Of a DNA stretch of 64,000 nucleotides, positions 41,749 through 51,541 are shown one piece after another. The notes under the pieces are model-generated. The model searched no databases. It was not told the origin of the DNA and saw nothing but the letters and a program-made list of their open reading frames with translations. Every line of letters begins with the position of its first letter. Position 1 is the first letter of the stretch. The position numbers and the translations under genes are program-made. Origin of the DNA: Streptomyces sp. NBC_01298 (lineage in GTDB: Bacteria; Actinomycetota; Actinomycetes; Streptomycetales; Streptomycetaceae); contig NZ_CP108414.1 in assembly GCF_035978755.1 (NCBI RefSeq), forward strand, positions 1,178,001 through 1,242,000, given 5' to 3'.

Positions 41749-43071
41749 TCACCGGCGGCGGCCCCGTCGCGGACCGCGCCGGGAAGCGGTGGCGGTGGGA
41801 TCCGGCGGCCCCCCGGGCGCGCCCGCCACCGGTTTGCGCGGCGGTTCCGGGCGGGCGGAGCGCAGGGGGGTCAGGAGGCCCGTGGCGGCGATCAGGACGC
41901 AGAAGGCGCCCGCGGCCAGGCTGGTCGACGGGACGCCGTGCCGGGCCGCCAGGGCGGTGAGCACCGCGGCTCCCACCGGGCCCGAGGCGTTGTGGACCGT
42001 CCAGAACGCGGATGTGACCCGCCCGAGCAGGTGGTCCGGGGTGACCTCCTGGCGCAGGGTCATGGAGCAGACGCCGCCCAGCGTCACCCCGAACATGAAG
42101 AGGACGGCCATCCCCGCGATCACGGGCACGCCGCGGCTGACCCCGATGCCCGCCACGGACAGGCCGATCAGCGCGACCGAGCCGAGCCAGCACGGGCCGA
42201 AGCCGAGGGTCCGGCGCAGCGGCCCGGCGGCGAAGGAGGCGCAGACGATGCCGATGCCGCTCACGGCCATCACGTAGCCGATGGTCGCCGGGGAGCGGTC
42301 GAGCTCGTCCTCGAGGCGGAAGATCAGCAGGTCGGTGGCGCCGATGGTGACGAAGGTGAGGAGGGTGAGCAGGACCGTCAGGGGGCGCAGCAGGGCGTGC
42401 GACCACAGGAAGCGGAAGCCGACCACGAACACCTCGCGCAGTGAGGTGTTCGTCCGCGACGGCCAGGGCGCTGCGGCGTCCCCCCGGGTGCGGAAGCGGA
42501 CCCACCGCAGGCTGATCCCCGAGACGAGGAAGGTGGCTCCGTCCAGGGCGAGCGCCCAGGACCCGTCGATCCCCGCGACGAGCAGGCCGGCCACGACCGG
42601 GCCGAGGAGGGTGCCGAGGGCGAAGGTGCCCATCAGCCGGGCGTTGGCGGCGGTCAGGTCGGCCGGTTCGACCAGGGCGGGCACGGCGCTCACGTAGGCC
42701 ACGTCGAAGAGCGTCTTCAGTACGGTGACCAGCGCGGTCAGCACGTACAGCCACCAGATCCGCGGGCCGCCGAAGGACCACACCAGCGGGACGGAGCCCA
42801 GGAGCGCGGCCCGCGCGAGGTCGCAGCCGATCATCAGGCGGCGGCGGTCCACCCGGTCCACCACGTGCCCCGCGAAGGTTCCCGTGGCGATGGCGAAGAC
42901 CCCGGAGAGGGCGGTGATCAGGCCCATCCCGACCACGGATCCGGTGAGTTCGAGGACGATCAGCGGCAGGGCGAGCATCGATATGGAGCCGCCGAGCACC
43001 GACAGGGCCTGGCCGAGCCAGAAGACGATGAAGGGGCGGTTGTGCCGCAGTCCGCTCCGCGGGCCGCTCAC
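41749..43071 (-). CDS. MFS exporter (DHA3/MefA-like)
   Basis: A 440-residue transporter with 12 predicted helices. The opening RHNRPFIVFWLGQALSVLGGSISMLALPLIVLELTGS and the loop DRVDRRRLMIGCDLARA are typical of the macrolide-efflux-like branch. The C-terminal tail is basic (RRGPRRGRRR). The GTG start overlaps the stop of the thioesterase gene by 4 bp. Efflux of a small toxic or secreted compound is likely; the substrate is unknown. Confidence 0.88.
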   Translation of the reverse strand: MSGPRSGLRHNRPFIVFWLGQALSVLGGSISMLALPLIVLELTGSVVGMGLITALSGVFAIATGTFAGHVVDRVDRRRLMIGCDLARAALLGSVPLVWSFGGPRIWWLYVLTALVTVLKTLFDVAYVSAVPALVEPADLTAANARLMGTFALGTLLGPVVAGLLVAGIDGSWALALDGATFLVSGISLRWVRFRTRGDAAAPWPSRTNTSLREVFVVGFRFLWSHALLRPLTVLLTLLTFVTIGATDLLIFRLEDELDRSPATIGYVMAVSGIGIVCASFAAGPLRRTLGFGPCWLGSVALIGLSVAGIGVSRGVPVIAGMAVLFMFGVTLGGVCSMTLRQEVTPDHLLGRVTSAFWTVHNASGPVGAAVLTALAARHGVPSTSLAAGAFCVLIAATGLLTPLRSARPEPPRKPVAGAPGGPPDPTATASRRGPRRGRRR

Positions 43072-43484
43072 CCCAGCAGGGCGTAGACGGTGGAGGCCTT
43101 CGCGGCCGGTTCCTCGGCGCCCTCGGGCGTCATGGTGATGTCGGCGAAGGCCATCCGCTTGCCGAGTTTGGTGACCCGTACGTCGATCAGCACGTCGGCG
43201 CCGATCACCGGCCGCTGGAAGCTCGTGGACTGCTGGACGGTGGTCATCGGACCGTAGGCCCCGCGCGCGGCGGAGATCGCGATGACGGTCGCGGTGTCCG
43301 CGGCGGCCATCAGGGCCTGCCCGCTGAGGCCCCCGCCGTCGCGGGCGAGGCTGTCGGACCAGGGCAGCCGCAGTACGGCGTGCCGGTCCCCCGTCTCCTG
43401 GACGGTGAGTCCGAGGGCGAGCACCCAGGGGGCGAAGTTGTCGTGGAGGATCTTGTCCGCGTCTGCCGGCGTCAGCGTCGTCAT
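43068..43484 (-). CDS. PaaI-type hotdog thioesterase
   Basis: A 138-residue single hotdog domain, probably an acyl- or aryl-CoA thioesterase. The signature is DSLARDGGGLSGQALMAAADTATVIA, where the GG and acidic residue form the active-site loop. Later strands are STSFQRPVIGADVLIDVRVTKLGKRMAF. The ATG at 43484 was chosen over an upstream in-frame start at 43520, which falls inside a hairpin. It overlaps the MFS gene and is separated from the dienoyl-CoA reductase by a terminator-like hairpin. Confidence 0.88.
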   Translation of the reverse strand: MTTLTPADADKILHDNFAPWVLALGLTVQETGDRHAVLRLPWSDSLARDGGGLSGQALMAAADTATVIAISAARGAYGPMTTVQQSTSFQRPVIGADVLIDVRVTKLGKRMAFADITMTPEGAEEPAAKASTVYALLG

Positions 43485-43491
43485 CGGGTGA

Positions 43492-43520
43492 TTGTGGCGG
43501 CCCGGCCCGGACCGCCACAA
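43492..43520 (-). terminator. hairpin between fadH and thioesterase genes
   Basis: Perfect 9-bp stem TTGTGGCGG/CCGCCACAA with an 11-base GC-rich loop, 22 bp past the fadH stop. It is a likely terminator that also bounds the thioesterase promoter. Confidence 0.6.
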
Positions 43521-43542
43521 CTCCCTTCGCGCCAGGCGCGCC

Positions 43543-45621
<2,079 letters not shown>

Positions 45622-45757
45622 TTATTATGCAACTAGGTGCACAACCGAGTGCGGAACCCCGCGGCCCGGAGATCCGCGGATTCCCAGGGCCGAGGGCCTT
45701 CACCGGCGGCACCTGTGGCGCAGTTCACGGGCCGGAGTGATCGCGAAGGATCGGGGG

Positions 45758-46027
45758 ATGCCCGCATTCCCCGCCCCCGAGGGCCGTGACGCCCGCGTGC
45801 GCCACGGCGCCCCCGCCATGCGCGCGGCCCTGGCCGCCGCCGCGGCCACGGTGCTGCTCACCGGCTGCGCCATCGCCGAGTCTGACACCGACCGGCTCGG
45901 CCGCAAGGCCGCGCCGGACGCCGTGGACGCTGCGGACGCCCCCGCGCACGGCACGACGGTCGGCATCGGACAGCCCGTCTCCCTGGTCCTCACGGGGCAG
46001 CAGACGGCTAAGGCGAATGGAACCTGA
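45758..46027 (+). pseudogene. truncated L,D-transpeptidase lipoprotein (N-terminal remnant)
   Basis: An 89-codon frame ending in TGA. It has a lipoprotein signal (AALAAAAATVLLTGC, Cys at residue 37), then SDTDRLGRKAAPDAVDAAD and TVGIGQPVSLVLTG. The complete L,D-transpeptidase at 47586-48599 has its lipobox Cys at the same residue number, a similar acidic spacer (GDTDRADDAKGSADA) and the same TVGTGQPVSL block. The remaining 80% of the enzyme, including the YkuD domain, is absent. It could still be made as a tiny lipoprotein. AAGGATCGGGGG precedes the ATG. The 269 bp after it (46028-46296) contain nothing recognised. Confidence 0.65.
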
Positions 46028-46296
46028 GCTGGGACGAATGGCTGCGGGGCAGCGCCCTGGGCGCCTCCAAGACCTGATCCCAGCCCCCACCGGAGCCCGC
46101 CCGGTCGCGTGCGTACCGCCCGCGCTGCTCCTGGTCGCCGCCAGCGGCTGTTTGGGCGTGAACCGGAGCCGAACGGCATCCCGCAGGAGGGCGGCCGCCT
46201 GGAGGAGCCCCACGTGCACGGGCACGGTCCCGCAAGGGGCGTGCTGGTCGTCCACGGGTGATGACGCGCTGGGTTGTCGCCCCGTGCCTGGCCCTG

Positions 46297-47061
46297 TCAC
46301 TCGGGTGCGTACGGCCCTGTTGCCGCCCGCAGGGTCTGGAGGGCGGCCAGTCTGTGGACGAAGCGGATCGCGAGGAGGGCGGCCACGAGCGACAGCATCC
46401 CCTGTGCTGCGGCTGCGCCGGCGGTGGCGGAGAGGCCCGCCGCGTCGGTGGCACTGTCGTACAGGGCCCCGTACACCCGGTCGGCGAGCAGGGACAGGAG
46501 CCACATCAGCCACCACCAGGTGATGAACGCGGTGGAGGTGGGTCGGTCGGAGCCGTTGGGGCTGAGCTGGCGGCTCGCTTCCCAGGTCTCCCTGGCGACG
46601 CGGACGGGGATGACCAGGTTGCCGAAGGGGATGAACCAGCCGCCGATGGCCCAGCCGCTGGACCGGGTCGCCGTGTCGGGCCTGAAGGCCTTGGCGGTCT
46701 TGTGGGCGAGGTAGAACCAGGTGATGAAGACGCCGGCCGTGGCGAGCAGGAGCGGCATCTGGATGAGGGCGGCCAAGGCCATAAGCGCGTCCGGCGGGGT
46801 GAGGCTGTCGGCCGTGCCCGCTTCGGGGTACTGGCCGCTCTCCAGTACCGAGCGGACGTAAAGGCCGGTTCCGGTCAGGAGCAGGGCGTACGCGCCGGAG
46901 ACCGAGAGCAGCACGATCGTGGCGATGGACAGGCCGCGGGGCGGGCGGGGTGTGTCGGGCAGCGAGTTCCAGCCCGGCAACGGCTGGACGGGTACCGCTT
47001 GGTGGGCGTAGTCGGGGTCAGATGCCGCGGGTGGCGGCGAGCCGGGCGTGCTGTAGGACAT
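46297..47061 (-). CDS. DUF4328 membrane protein
   Basis: A 254-residue protein with a Pro-rich cytoplasmic leader and about five membrane helices. FITWFYLAHKTAKAFRPD, SGWAIGGWFIPFGNLVIPVRVARETWEAS and TAFITWWWLMWLL are the conserved core of DUF4328, a family of unknown function common in actinomycetes. A run of G lies before the ATG. It is the only gene of its unit; no functional partner is visible. Confidence 0.88.
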   Translation of the reverse strand: MSYSTPGSPPPAASDPDYAHQAVPVQPLPGWNSLPDTPRPPRGLSIATIVLLSVSGAYALLLTGTGLYVRSVLESGQYPEAGTADSLTPPDALMALAALIQMPLLLATAGVFITWFYLAHKTAKAFRPDTATRSSGWAIGGWFIPFGNLVIPVRVARETWEASRQLSPNGSDRPTSTAFITWWWLMWLLSLLADRVYGALYDSATDAAGLSATAGAAAAQGMLSLVAALLAIRFVHRLAALQTLRAATGPYAPE

Positions 47062-47473
47062 GAAGTGGTACCCCCCACGGGAACGTGAACGTGTGACGTG
47101 AAAAGAAGGAAGCCGGCCGGCTGACGCGCACGGCGCCCCTCGGCACCCCCGGCCATGCCTGAGCTTCGGGTCCGGTGCCGATCCGTGCCGCCTGGTGCGG
47201 CCGTCCGCCGGACTCTGCCAGTCGGCTGCGGGGAGAGCAAGTGATCTTGAGGGGGTACATGTCGAGGCATCAACCCCGAACGGGCGCGAGACGGTCGACC
47301 GGCCGTCACCGTCGCCGGACGCTTCCGACGACCCCGTACGGCCGGAATGGTCACAAGTCGGATTCGTCACCCACGTCGGCGGCCGACAGCCTCGCGAGGG
47401 GGGGCGGGCATCAGGGTGAACCGGAGTGCTTGCCTGTCAGGAGAGGACGGTCGTTCTCTTCGTACAGGTGACG
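47062..47473. other. gene-free stretch upstream of the DUF4328 gene
   Basis: About 410 bp with no credible coding frame: all open frames here lack coding-like composition and start signals. It must contain the DUF4328 promoter, but no clear -35/-10 was found. GGAACGTGAACGTGTGACGT (47080-47099) is a short repetitive motif of unknown meaning. Confidence 0.4.
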
Positions 47474-47511
47474 GCCGGTCATCCCGCCGGCCGGATGGCG
47501 GGATGACCGGC
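47474..47511 (-). terminator. strong hairpin after the L,D-transpeptidase gene
   Basis: Perfect 15-bp stem GCCGGTCATCCCGCC/GGCGGGATGACCGGC with an 8-base loop, 74 bp past the stop at 47586. Confidence 0.75.
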
Positions 47512-47585
47512 GACGCGGACGGGGCCGCGAGGGCGAAGTGTGGGGCCGATGCCGGAGGGAAGCGGGGCGTGGCCGGGGCGGGGGG

Positions 47586-48599
47586 TCAGGCGGCCTTGCT
47601 CAGCTTCTTCCAGTCGTCGTAGCCGATGCTCCAGTCGGCGTATCCGTTGCCGGGGCCGTCGACGTTCTTGATGGCTTCCTTCCCCTTGATCGTGAGCAGG
47701 TCGCCGAGGATGGTGTTGTCGAAGAGCCACTTCGAGTCGGCCGGGGTCATGCCGATGCAGCCGGCGCTGTGGTTGGTGTTGCCGACGTACTTCTGCGCCT
47801 CGGGAACCCCTTGGTGGAGGTACGCGCCGGTGTCGGTCACCCGCATGCCCCAGTTGACCACCACGTCGTAGTCCACCGGCCCGCCCACGGACGCGGAGGT
47901 CATGTGCACCTTGGGTTCCCGGGTCTTGAGTGCGTAGGTGCCCAGTCGGGACTGGCGACCCTTGACGGGCTGCCCGCCGGACATGGGGATGGACTTCACC
48001 ACCTTGCCGTCGCGCTCGACGATGAGCCGGTGGGTGTCGAGGTCGGCGGTCAGCTGCTGGTCCCGGCCGATCTTGAACGTGCGGTCCAGGTCCCGGTCGA
48101 AGTGCGCGCCGCCGGGATCGACCGTGGTGAGCGTGCCCTTGACCGTGACGTCCGTACCGGGCTTCCAGGGCTCCTTGGGACGCCAGTCCAGGCGGTCGTG
48201 GCCCGAGGGCGTGGTGACCCAGCCCCAGGAACCCTCGGTCGGGGTCGACGCGGTGACCGTCAGCGCCTTCTCCACCGCGGCCTTGTCCTTGACCGGCTTC
48301 TCGAACTGCAGGGACACCGGCTGACCCGTGCCCACCGTCTTCCCCGCCCCCGGAAGCAGATCGAAGTCCAGTACGGCTCCGGTGGTCACCTTCTGCGGCA
48401 CGGCCGCCTGCGACGCCGCGGCGTGCACACCCGCCGCGTCGGCGGACCCCTTCGCGTCGTCCGCCCGATCCGTGTCCCCGCCGGAGCCGCAGGCCGTGAG
48501 GAGCATCAGCCCGGCGACGACGGCGAACAGCGGGGCCGCGGGGCGGCCACGACCGGGGGCGGAAGCCGCAGGGGTCCTCTGGGGGCGAACACGCGTCAT
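47586..48599 (-). CDS. L,D-transpeptidase lipoprotein (YkuD domain)
   Basis: A 337-residue lipoprotein that should make 3-3 cross-links in peptidoglycan. The signal ends at lipobox LLTAC (Cys37). Two immunoglobulin-like regions follow (GAVLDFDLLPGAGKTVGTGQPVSL and WRPKEPWKPGTDVTVKGTL). The YkuD catalytic domain runs from LTADLDTHRLIVERDGKVV to TIKGKEAI, with the active-site block YVGNTNHSAGCIGMTP (His, Ser-x-Gly-Cys). This Ig-plus-YkuD build is the usual actinobacterial form. The ATG at 48599 fits the lipoprotein signal; the longer open frame upstream is not coding. A shortened copy of this gene lies at 45758. Confidence 0.93.
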   Translation of the reverse strand: MTRVRPQRTPAASAPGRGRPAAPLFAVVAGLMLLTACGSGGDTDRADDAKGSADAAGVHAAASQAAVPQKVTTGAVLDFDLLPGAGKTVGTGQPVSLQFEKPVKDKAAVEKALTVTASTPTEGSWGWVTTPSGHDRLDWRPKEPWKPGTDVTVKGTLTTVDPGGAHFDRDLDRTFKIGRDQQLTADLDTHRLIVERDGKVVKSIPMSGGQPVKGRQSRLGTYALKTREPKVHMTSASVGGPVDYDVVVNWGMRVTDTGAYLHQGVPEAQKYVGNTNHSAGCIGMTPADSKWLFDNTILGDLLTIKGKEAIKNVDGPGNGYADWSIGYDDWKKLSKAA

Positions 48600-49010
48600 G
48601 GTGGACGGCTCTTCTCTGGAAAGGGCTGGCTGGGGTACAGCAGTGAGGACGGCTGCCGGCAACCGTCCGGTTCTTATCTGCTTATGACCGTTGTGTGACG
48701 AACCGCAGGTCCGTCTCGTCCCGGATCGCCGGTGGTCGCCGAACGCATCGCGAAGTCCCGGGTGCTCTGAGCCGCGTGCGCTGGCCGCCCACCCGGTGGG
48801 CCCGTGGGGCTCTCCGTCCGTCACCCGCTGCTGGACGCTACCCTCTGCCGGATGACGCGGAAGCCCAGCAGCACCCGGCCGGTAGGTAGTTGCGGGCGGC
48901 GGGCGCCAGCTGGGCGCCGCCGAGGTCGGAGTTGTAGGTGTCGACGGGCGGCATGGCGGCGGTGTGGCCGAAGGAGCCGTGCGGCCCGCGCGGCGGCGGG
49001 CGGCGCCGCC
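48600..49010. other. non-coding stretch, possibly decayed
   Basis: About 410 bp between the L,D-transpeptidase start and the ATPase fragment. It should hold the transpeptidase promoter; none was clear. On the minus strand at about 48845-48990 a frame with coding-like composition reads GPHGSFGHTAAMPPVDTYNS and continues DLGGAQLAPAARNYLP before a stop. It has no start signal and matches nothing I recognise, so it may be another gene remnant. Confidence 0.35.
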
Positions 49011-49226
49011 GTCACCCTGGGGATCCGCCCCGAACACCTGGACTTCCACGCCGCGCACAGCGACAAGGGCCCGCCCGTCACCTTCTACTCGGTGGAGGAG
49101 CTCGGCGCGGACGGCTTCGCGTACGGCCGCGAGGAGGGCCTGCGCGGCAAGACCATCCGGGTCATCCCGCGCCAGGAGGACACCCACCTGTTCCACACGG
49201 CGACGGGCGAACGCCTCCCCGACTGA
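49011..49226 (+). pseudogene. C-terminal fragment of a sugar ABC transporter ATPase (MsiK/UgpC type)
   Basis: A 71-codon frame, VTLGIRPEHLDFHAAHSDKG then VTFYSVEELGADGFAYGREE and DTHLFHTATGERLPD. This is the TOBE/MOP regulatory end of CUT1-type ATPases (VTLGIRPEHL and HLF-x-x-x-TGERL are its landmarks). Walker A, signature and Walker B are all missing, and the frame upstream is Arg/Ala-rich noise. A terminator hairpin follows at 49262, as expected for the end of a once complete gene. It cannot be an active ATPase. Confidence 0.75.
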
Positions 49227-49261
49227 CCGCGCCCGCTCCCCGAGCCCGCTCGCCGCCACGA

Positions 49262-49296
49262 GAGCCCCGGACAGGTCACCGACCGGTCCGGGGCTC
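49262..49296 (+). terminator. hairpin after the ATPase fragment
   Basis: Perfect 11-bp stem GAGCCCCGGAC/GTCCGGGGCTC with a 13-base loop, 36 bp past the fragment stop. Confidence 0.6.
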
Positions 49297-49357
49297 CCCC
49301 GTCCGCAGTTCCGAAATTTTTATTGCGCAAATTCTGCTTCAGATCTACTGTTCCCGC

Positions 49358-49951
49358 ATGCGACCGAAGCGCGCCCCCGAGCGGATCACCGACCTGTCCC
49401 GGCTGAAGGCGTTCACGCACCCCCTGCGCATGCAGCTCTACCGGCTGCTGTACGCCGCCGGCTCGGCCACCGCGTCCCAGCTGGCCGAGCAGGTCGACCA
49501 GGCCCCGTCGCTGGTCAGTTACCACCTGCGCAAGCTGGCCGAGCACGGCTTCGTGACCGAGGCGAGCGGCCGGGGCGCCGACGGCCGCGAGCGGTGGTGG
49601 CAGGTGGCGTCCGACGAGGGCTGGGGCTTCCGCGACTCGGACTTCGCGCAGACGCCCGAAGGGGCCGCCGCCGTCGACGCGGTGACCCGCGGCATCCTCG
49701 ACAACCGCACCGCGCAGTACCGCGCGTACCTGGACCAGACCGGCACGTGGGGCCCGCAATGGACCGACGCCGCGTTCACCTCCGAATGGATGCTCGAGCT
49801 GACCCCCGTCGAACTCGCCGAGATGAGCGCCGAGTTCGAGGCGCTCACCCGGCGCTGGCGGGAGCGCGGCAAGGCCGCCCGGGCGGACGGTGACACCGAG
49901 GACCGCGAGCACGTGTCCGTGCACCTCTACGGGTTCCCGTTCCGGCTCTGA
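49358..49951 (+). CDS. ArsR-type winged-helix regulator
   Basis: A 197-residue regulator. The N-terminal winged helix is LKAFTHPLRMQLYRLLYAAGSATASQLAEQVDQAPSLVSYHLRKLAEHGFVTEA. The rest has ERWWQVASDEGWGF and helices ending HVSVHLYGFPFRL, as in ArsR-like proteins paired with MFS exporters; no metal-binding Cys pair is seen. There is no ribosome-binding site before the ATG. A TCTACT box ends eight bases upstream, so the message may be leaderless. The perfect palindrome TTGCGCAA (49323-49330) just upstream is a candidate operator. The MFS gene follows after 115 bp. Confidence 0.88.
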   Translation: MRPKRAPERITDLSRLKAFTHPLRMQLYRLLYAAGSATASQLAEQVDQAPSLVSYHLRKLAEHGFVTEASGRGADGRERWWQVASDEGWGFRDSDFAQTPEGAAAVDAVTRGILDNRTAQYRAYLDQTGTWGPQWTDAAFTSEWMLELTPVELAEMSAEFEALTRRWRERGKAARADGDTEDREHVSVHLYGFPFRL

Positions 49952-50066
49952 CGGAGCCGTATCCCCGGCCGTATTCCGAGCCGCACCCCAGCCGTATCCC
50001 GAACCGTCTCCCGAACCGCGTACCCGAGCCCTGTCCCGCGCGCGTCCCGAGCCATTGGAGCCTGCC

Positions 50067-51338
50067 TTGGCCACCGCAGAGAGAGCCCTGTCCGGATGCG
50101 CCGCCGTGCCCGCCCACCGCGACGGCAACGTGCTGCGCTGGCTCGCCGCGTACACCGCTTCCCTCGTCGGCGACAACGTGTACTTCATCGCCCTGGCCTG
50201 GTCCGCGCAGAAGTCCGCCGGTCCCGCCGAGGTCGGCCTCATCATGGCCGCCGGGGCGCTGCCCCGGGCCCTGCTGATGCTGGGCGGAGGCGTGGTGGCC
50301 GACCGGTTCGATCCCCGCCGCGTCCTGCTCGGCAGCGACGCGCTGCGCTGCGTCCTGCTCCTGTCGGTGGCCGCCGCCGTCGCCCTGACCGTACCGGCCT
50401 TGTGGCTCCTGGTCGGCGTGGCCCTGGTCTTCGGCGCGGTCGACGCCCTGTTCATACCCGCGATCGGAGCGCTCCCGCCGCGGATCACCAGCGCCGATCA
50501 GCTCACCCGCGTCACCGGCATGCGCTCCCTGTCCATGCGCCTCGGTCAGATCGCGAGCCCTCCTCTCGGCGGCCTGGCCATGGGACTCGGTGGCCCCACG
50601 GCCGCCTTCACCGTCGCGGGCCTCCTCTTCGCGCTGTCCCTGCCGCTCCTGATGACGGTGCGCATGCGGCCCGTCGGCGCGCGCGAGGAGACCCCGGCGG
50701 AACCGGGCACCGCGTGGAAGGACCTGCTCGACGGCCTGCGCTACATCCGCCATCACCGCCTCATCGGCCCGCTCGTCGCCGCCGGCGCGGTCTGCGAGCT
50801 CGGCCTCACGGGCACGCTCAATGTCGGCATGGTGCTGCTCAACGCGGAGCGCGGGTGGGGAGCTTCCGGCTACGGCTGGATCGTCGGCGGCTTCGGCGCG
50901 GGAGCTGCCGCCAGCGCGGCGCTGCTCGCACTCCTCGGCCGGCTGCCCCGCGCCGGCCTGGTGCTCTCCGGGACCCTGCTGATGGGCTGCGCGGGCGCGG
51001 CCACCATCGCGCTGGTGCCGGCCCTCTGGATCGCCGTGGTGCTCGCGGGGGCCGTGGGGCTGGGCGCGGGCGTCTTCGGCAGCCTGAACAACTCCCTGAT
51101 ACAGACCGCGGCGAACCCCGCGTACCTCGGCCGGGTCACCTCCGTCCTCATGCTCACCATGGTCGGGCTCGCGCCCCTCAGCTACCCGCTCGTCGGCGCC
51201 GCCATCGGAGCCTGGGGCTCCGCCCCGGTCTTCGTCGGCTGCGGCGCCTTCGGCAGCCTGGGCGTGGCCATCGCCCTGTCCTCCGGCGCCGTGCGGCGCG
51301 CCGAACTGCCGCGATTGGCGCCGGGCAAGGCCGCGTAG
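50067..51338 (+). CDS. MFS exporter paired with ArsR regulator
   Basis: A 423-residue transporter with 12 predicted helices. WLAAYTASLVGDNVYFIALAWSAQKSAGPAEVGLIM opens it; GGGVVADRFDPRRVLLGSDALR is the conserved loop after helix 2. The TTG at 50067 was chosen because GGAG lies six bases upstream and the protein then starts at the usual place. The frame is open further up over a degenerate CCGTATCCC-type repeat (49960-50050). The substrate is unknown; the ArsR neighbour probably controls it. Confidence 0.85.
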   Translation: MATAERALSGCAAVPAHRDGNVLRWLAAYTASLVGDNVYFIALAWSAQKSAGPAEVGLIMAAGALPRALLMLGGGVVADRFDPRRVLLGSDALRCVLLLSVAAAVALTVPALWLLVGVALVFGAVDALFIPAIGALPPRITSADQLTRVTGMRSLSMRLGQIASPPLGGLAMGLGGPTAAFTVAGLLFALSLPLLMTVRMRPVGAREETPAEPGTAWKDLLDGLRYIRHHRLIGPLVAAGAVCELGLTGTLNVGMVLLNAERGWGASGYGWIVGGFGAGAAASAALLALLGRLPRAGLVLSGTLLMGCAGAATIALVPALWIAVVLAGAVGLGAGVFGSLNNSLIQTAANPAYLGRVTSVLMLTMVGLAPLSYPLVGAAIGAWGSAPVFVGCGAFGSLGVAIALSSGAVRRAELPRLAPGKAA

Positions 51339-51376
51339 GGCCCGTCGGCCGGGGCCCGTCGGCCTTCGTGCGCGCG

Positions 51377-51541
51377 CTAGGGCCTGTCGTCAAACTCCCG
51401 CCTGCCGCGCGGCGTCCGGTGCGCGCTCTCGGCGTGCCGGGCGGAAAGCCGCGTACTGGACGTACCCGGCCTTCCGCCCGGTACGGCGAGAGCGCGTGCC
51501 GGGCGTCGCGCGGCAGGCGGGAGTTTGACGACAGGCCCTAG
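51377..51541. repeat. 165-bp long palindromic element with CTAG ends
   Basis: The outer 35 bp of each arm (starting CTAGGGCCTGTCGTCAAACT) are a perfect inverted repeat, and the inner arms stay largely complementary to the centre, which is near GTACTGGACGTAC. It begins and ends with CTAG, sits between convergent genes and supplies the TAG stop of the universal stress gene. The size, palindromic form and dispersed look suggest a repeated non-coding or MITE-like element; as RNA it would be a strong two-way terminator. From memory, similar sequences recur in Streptomyces genomes. Confidence 0.8.

Noticed and set aside
46105..46180. Lipobox-like LLLVAASGC after the truncated transpeptidase
   Set aside because: No start codon or ribosome-binding site fits it, and the following sequence has no domain or coding character.
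48845..48990. Minus-strand coding-like stretch (HTAAMPPVDTYNS...)
   Set aside because: It has no start or family match and is cut at both ends; mentioned in the gap entry but too weak to call as a gene.
51377..51541. Similar peptides on both strands (PVVKLPPAARRP type) read as coding
   Set aside because: They arise from the symmetry of the palindromic element and have no start signals.
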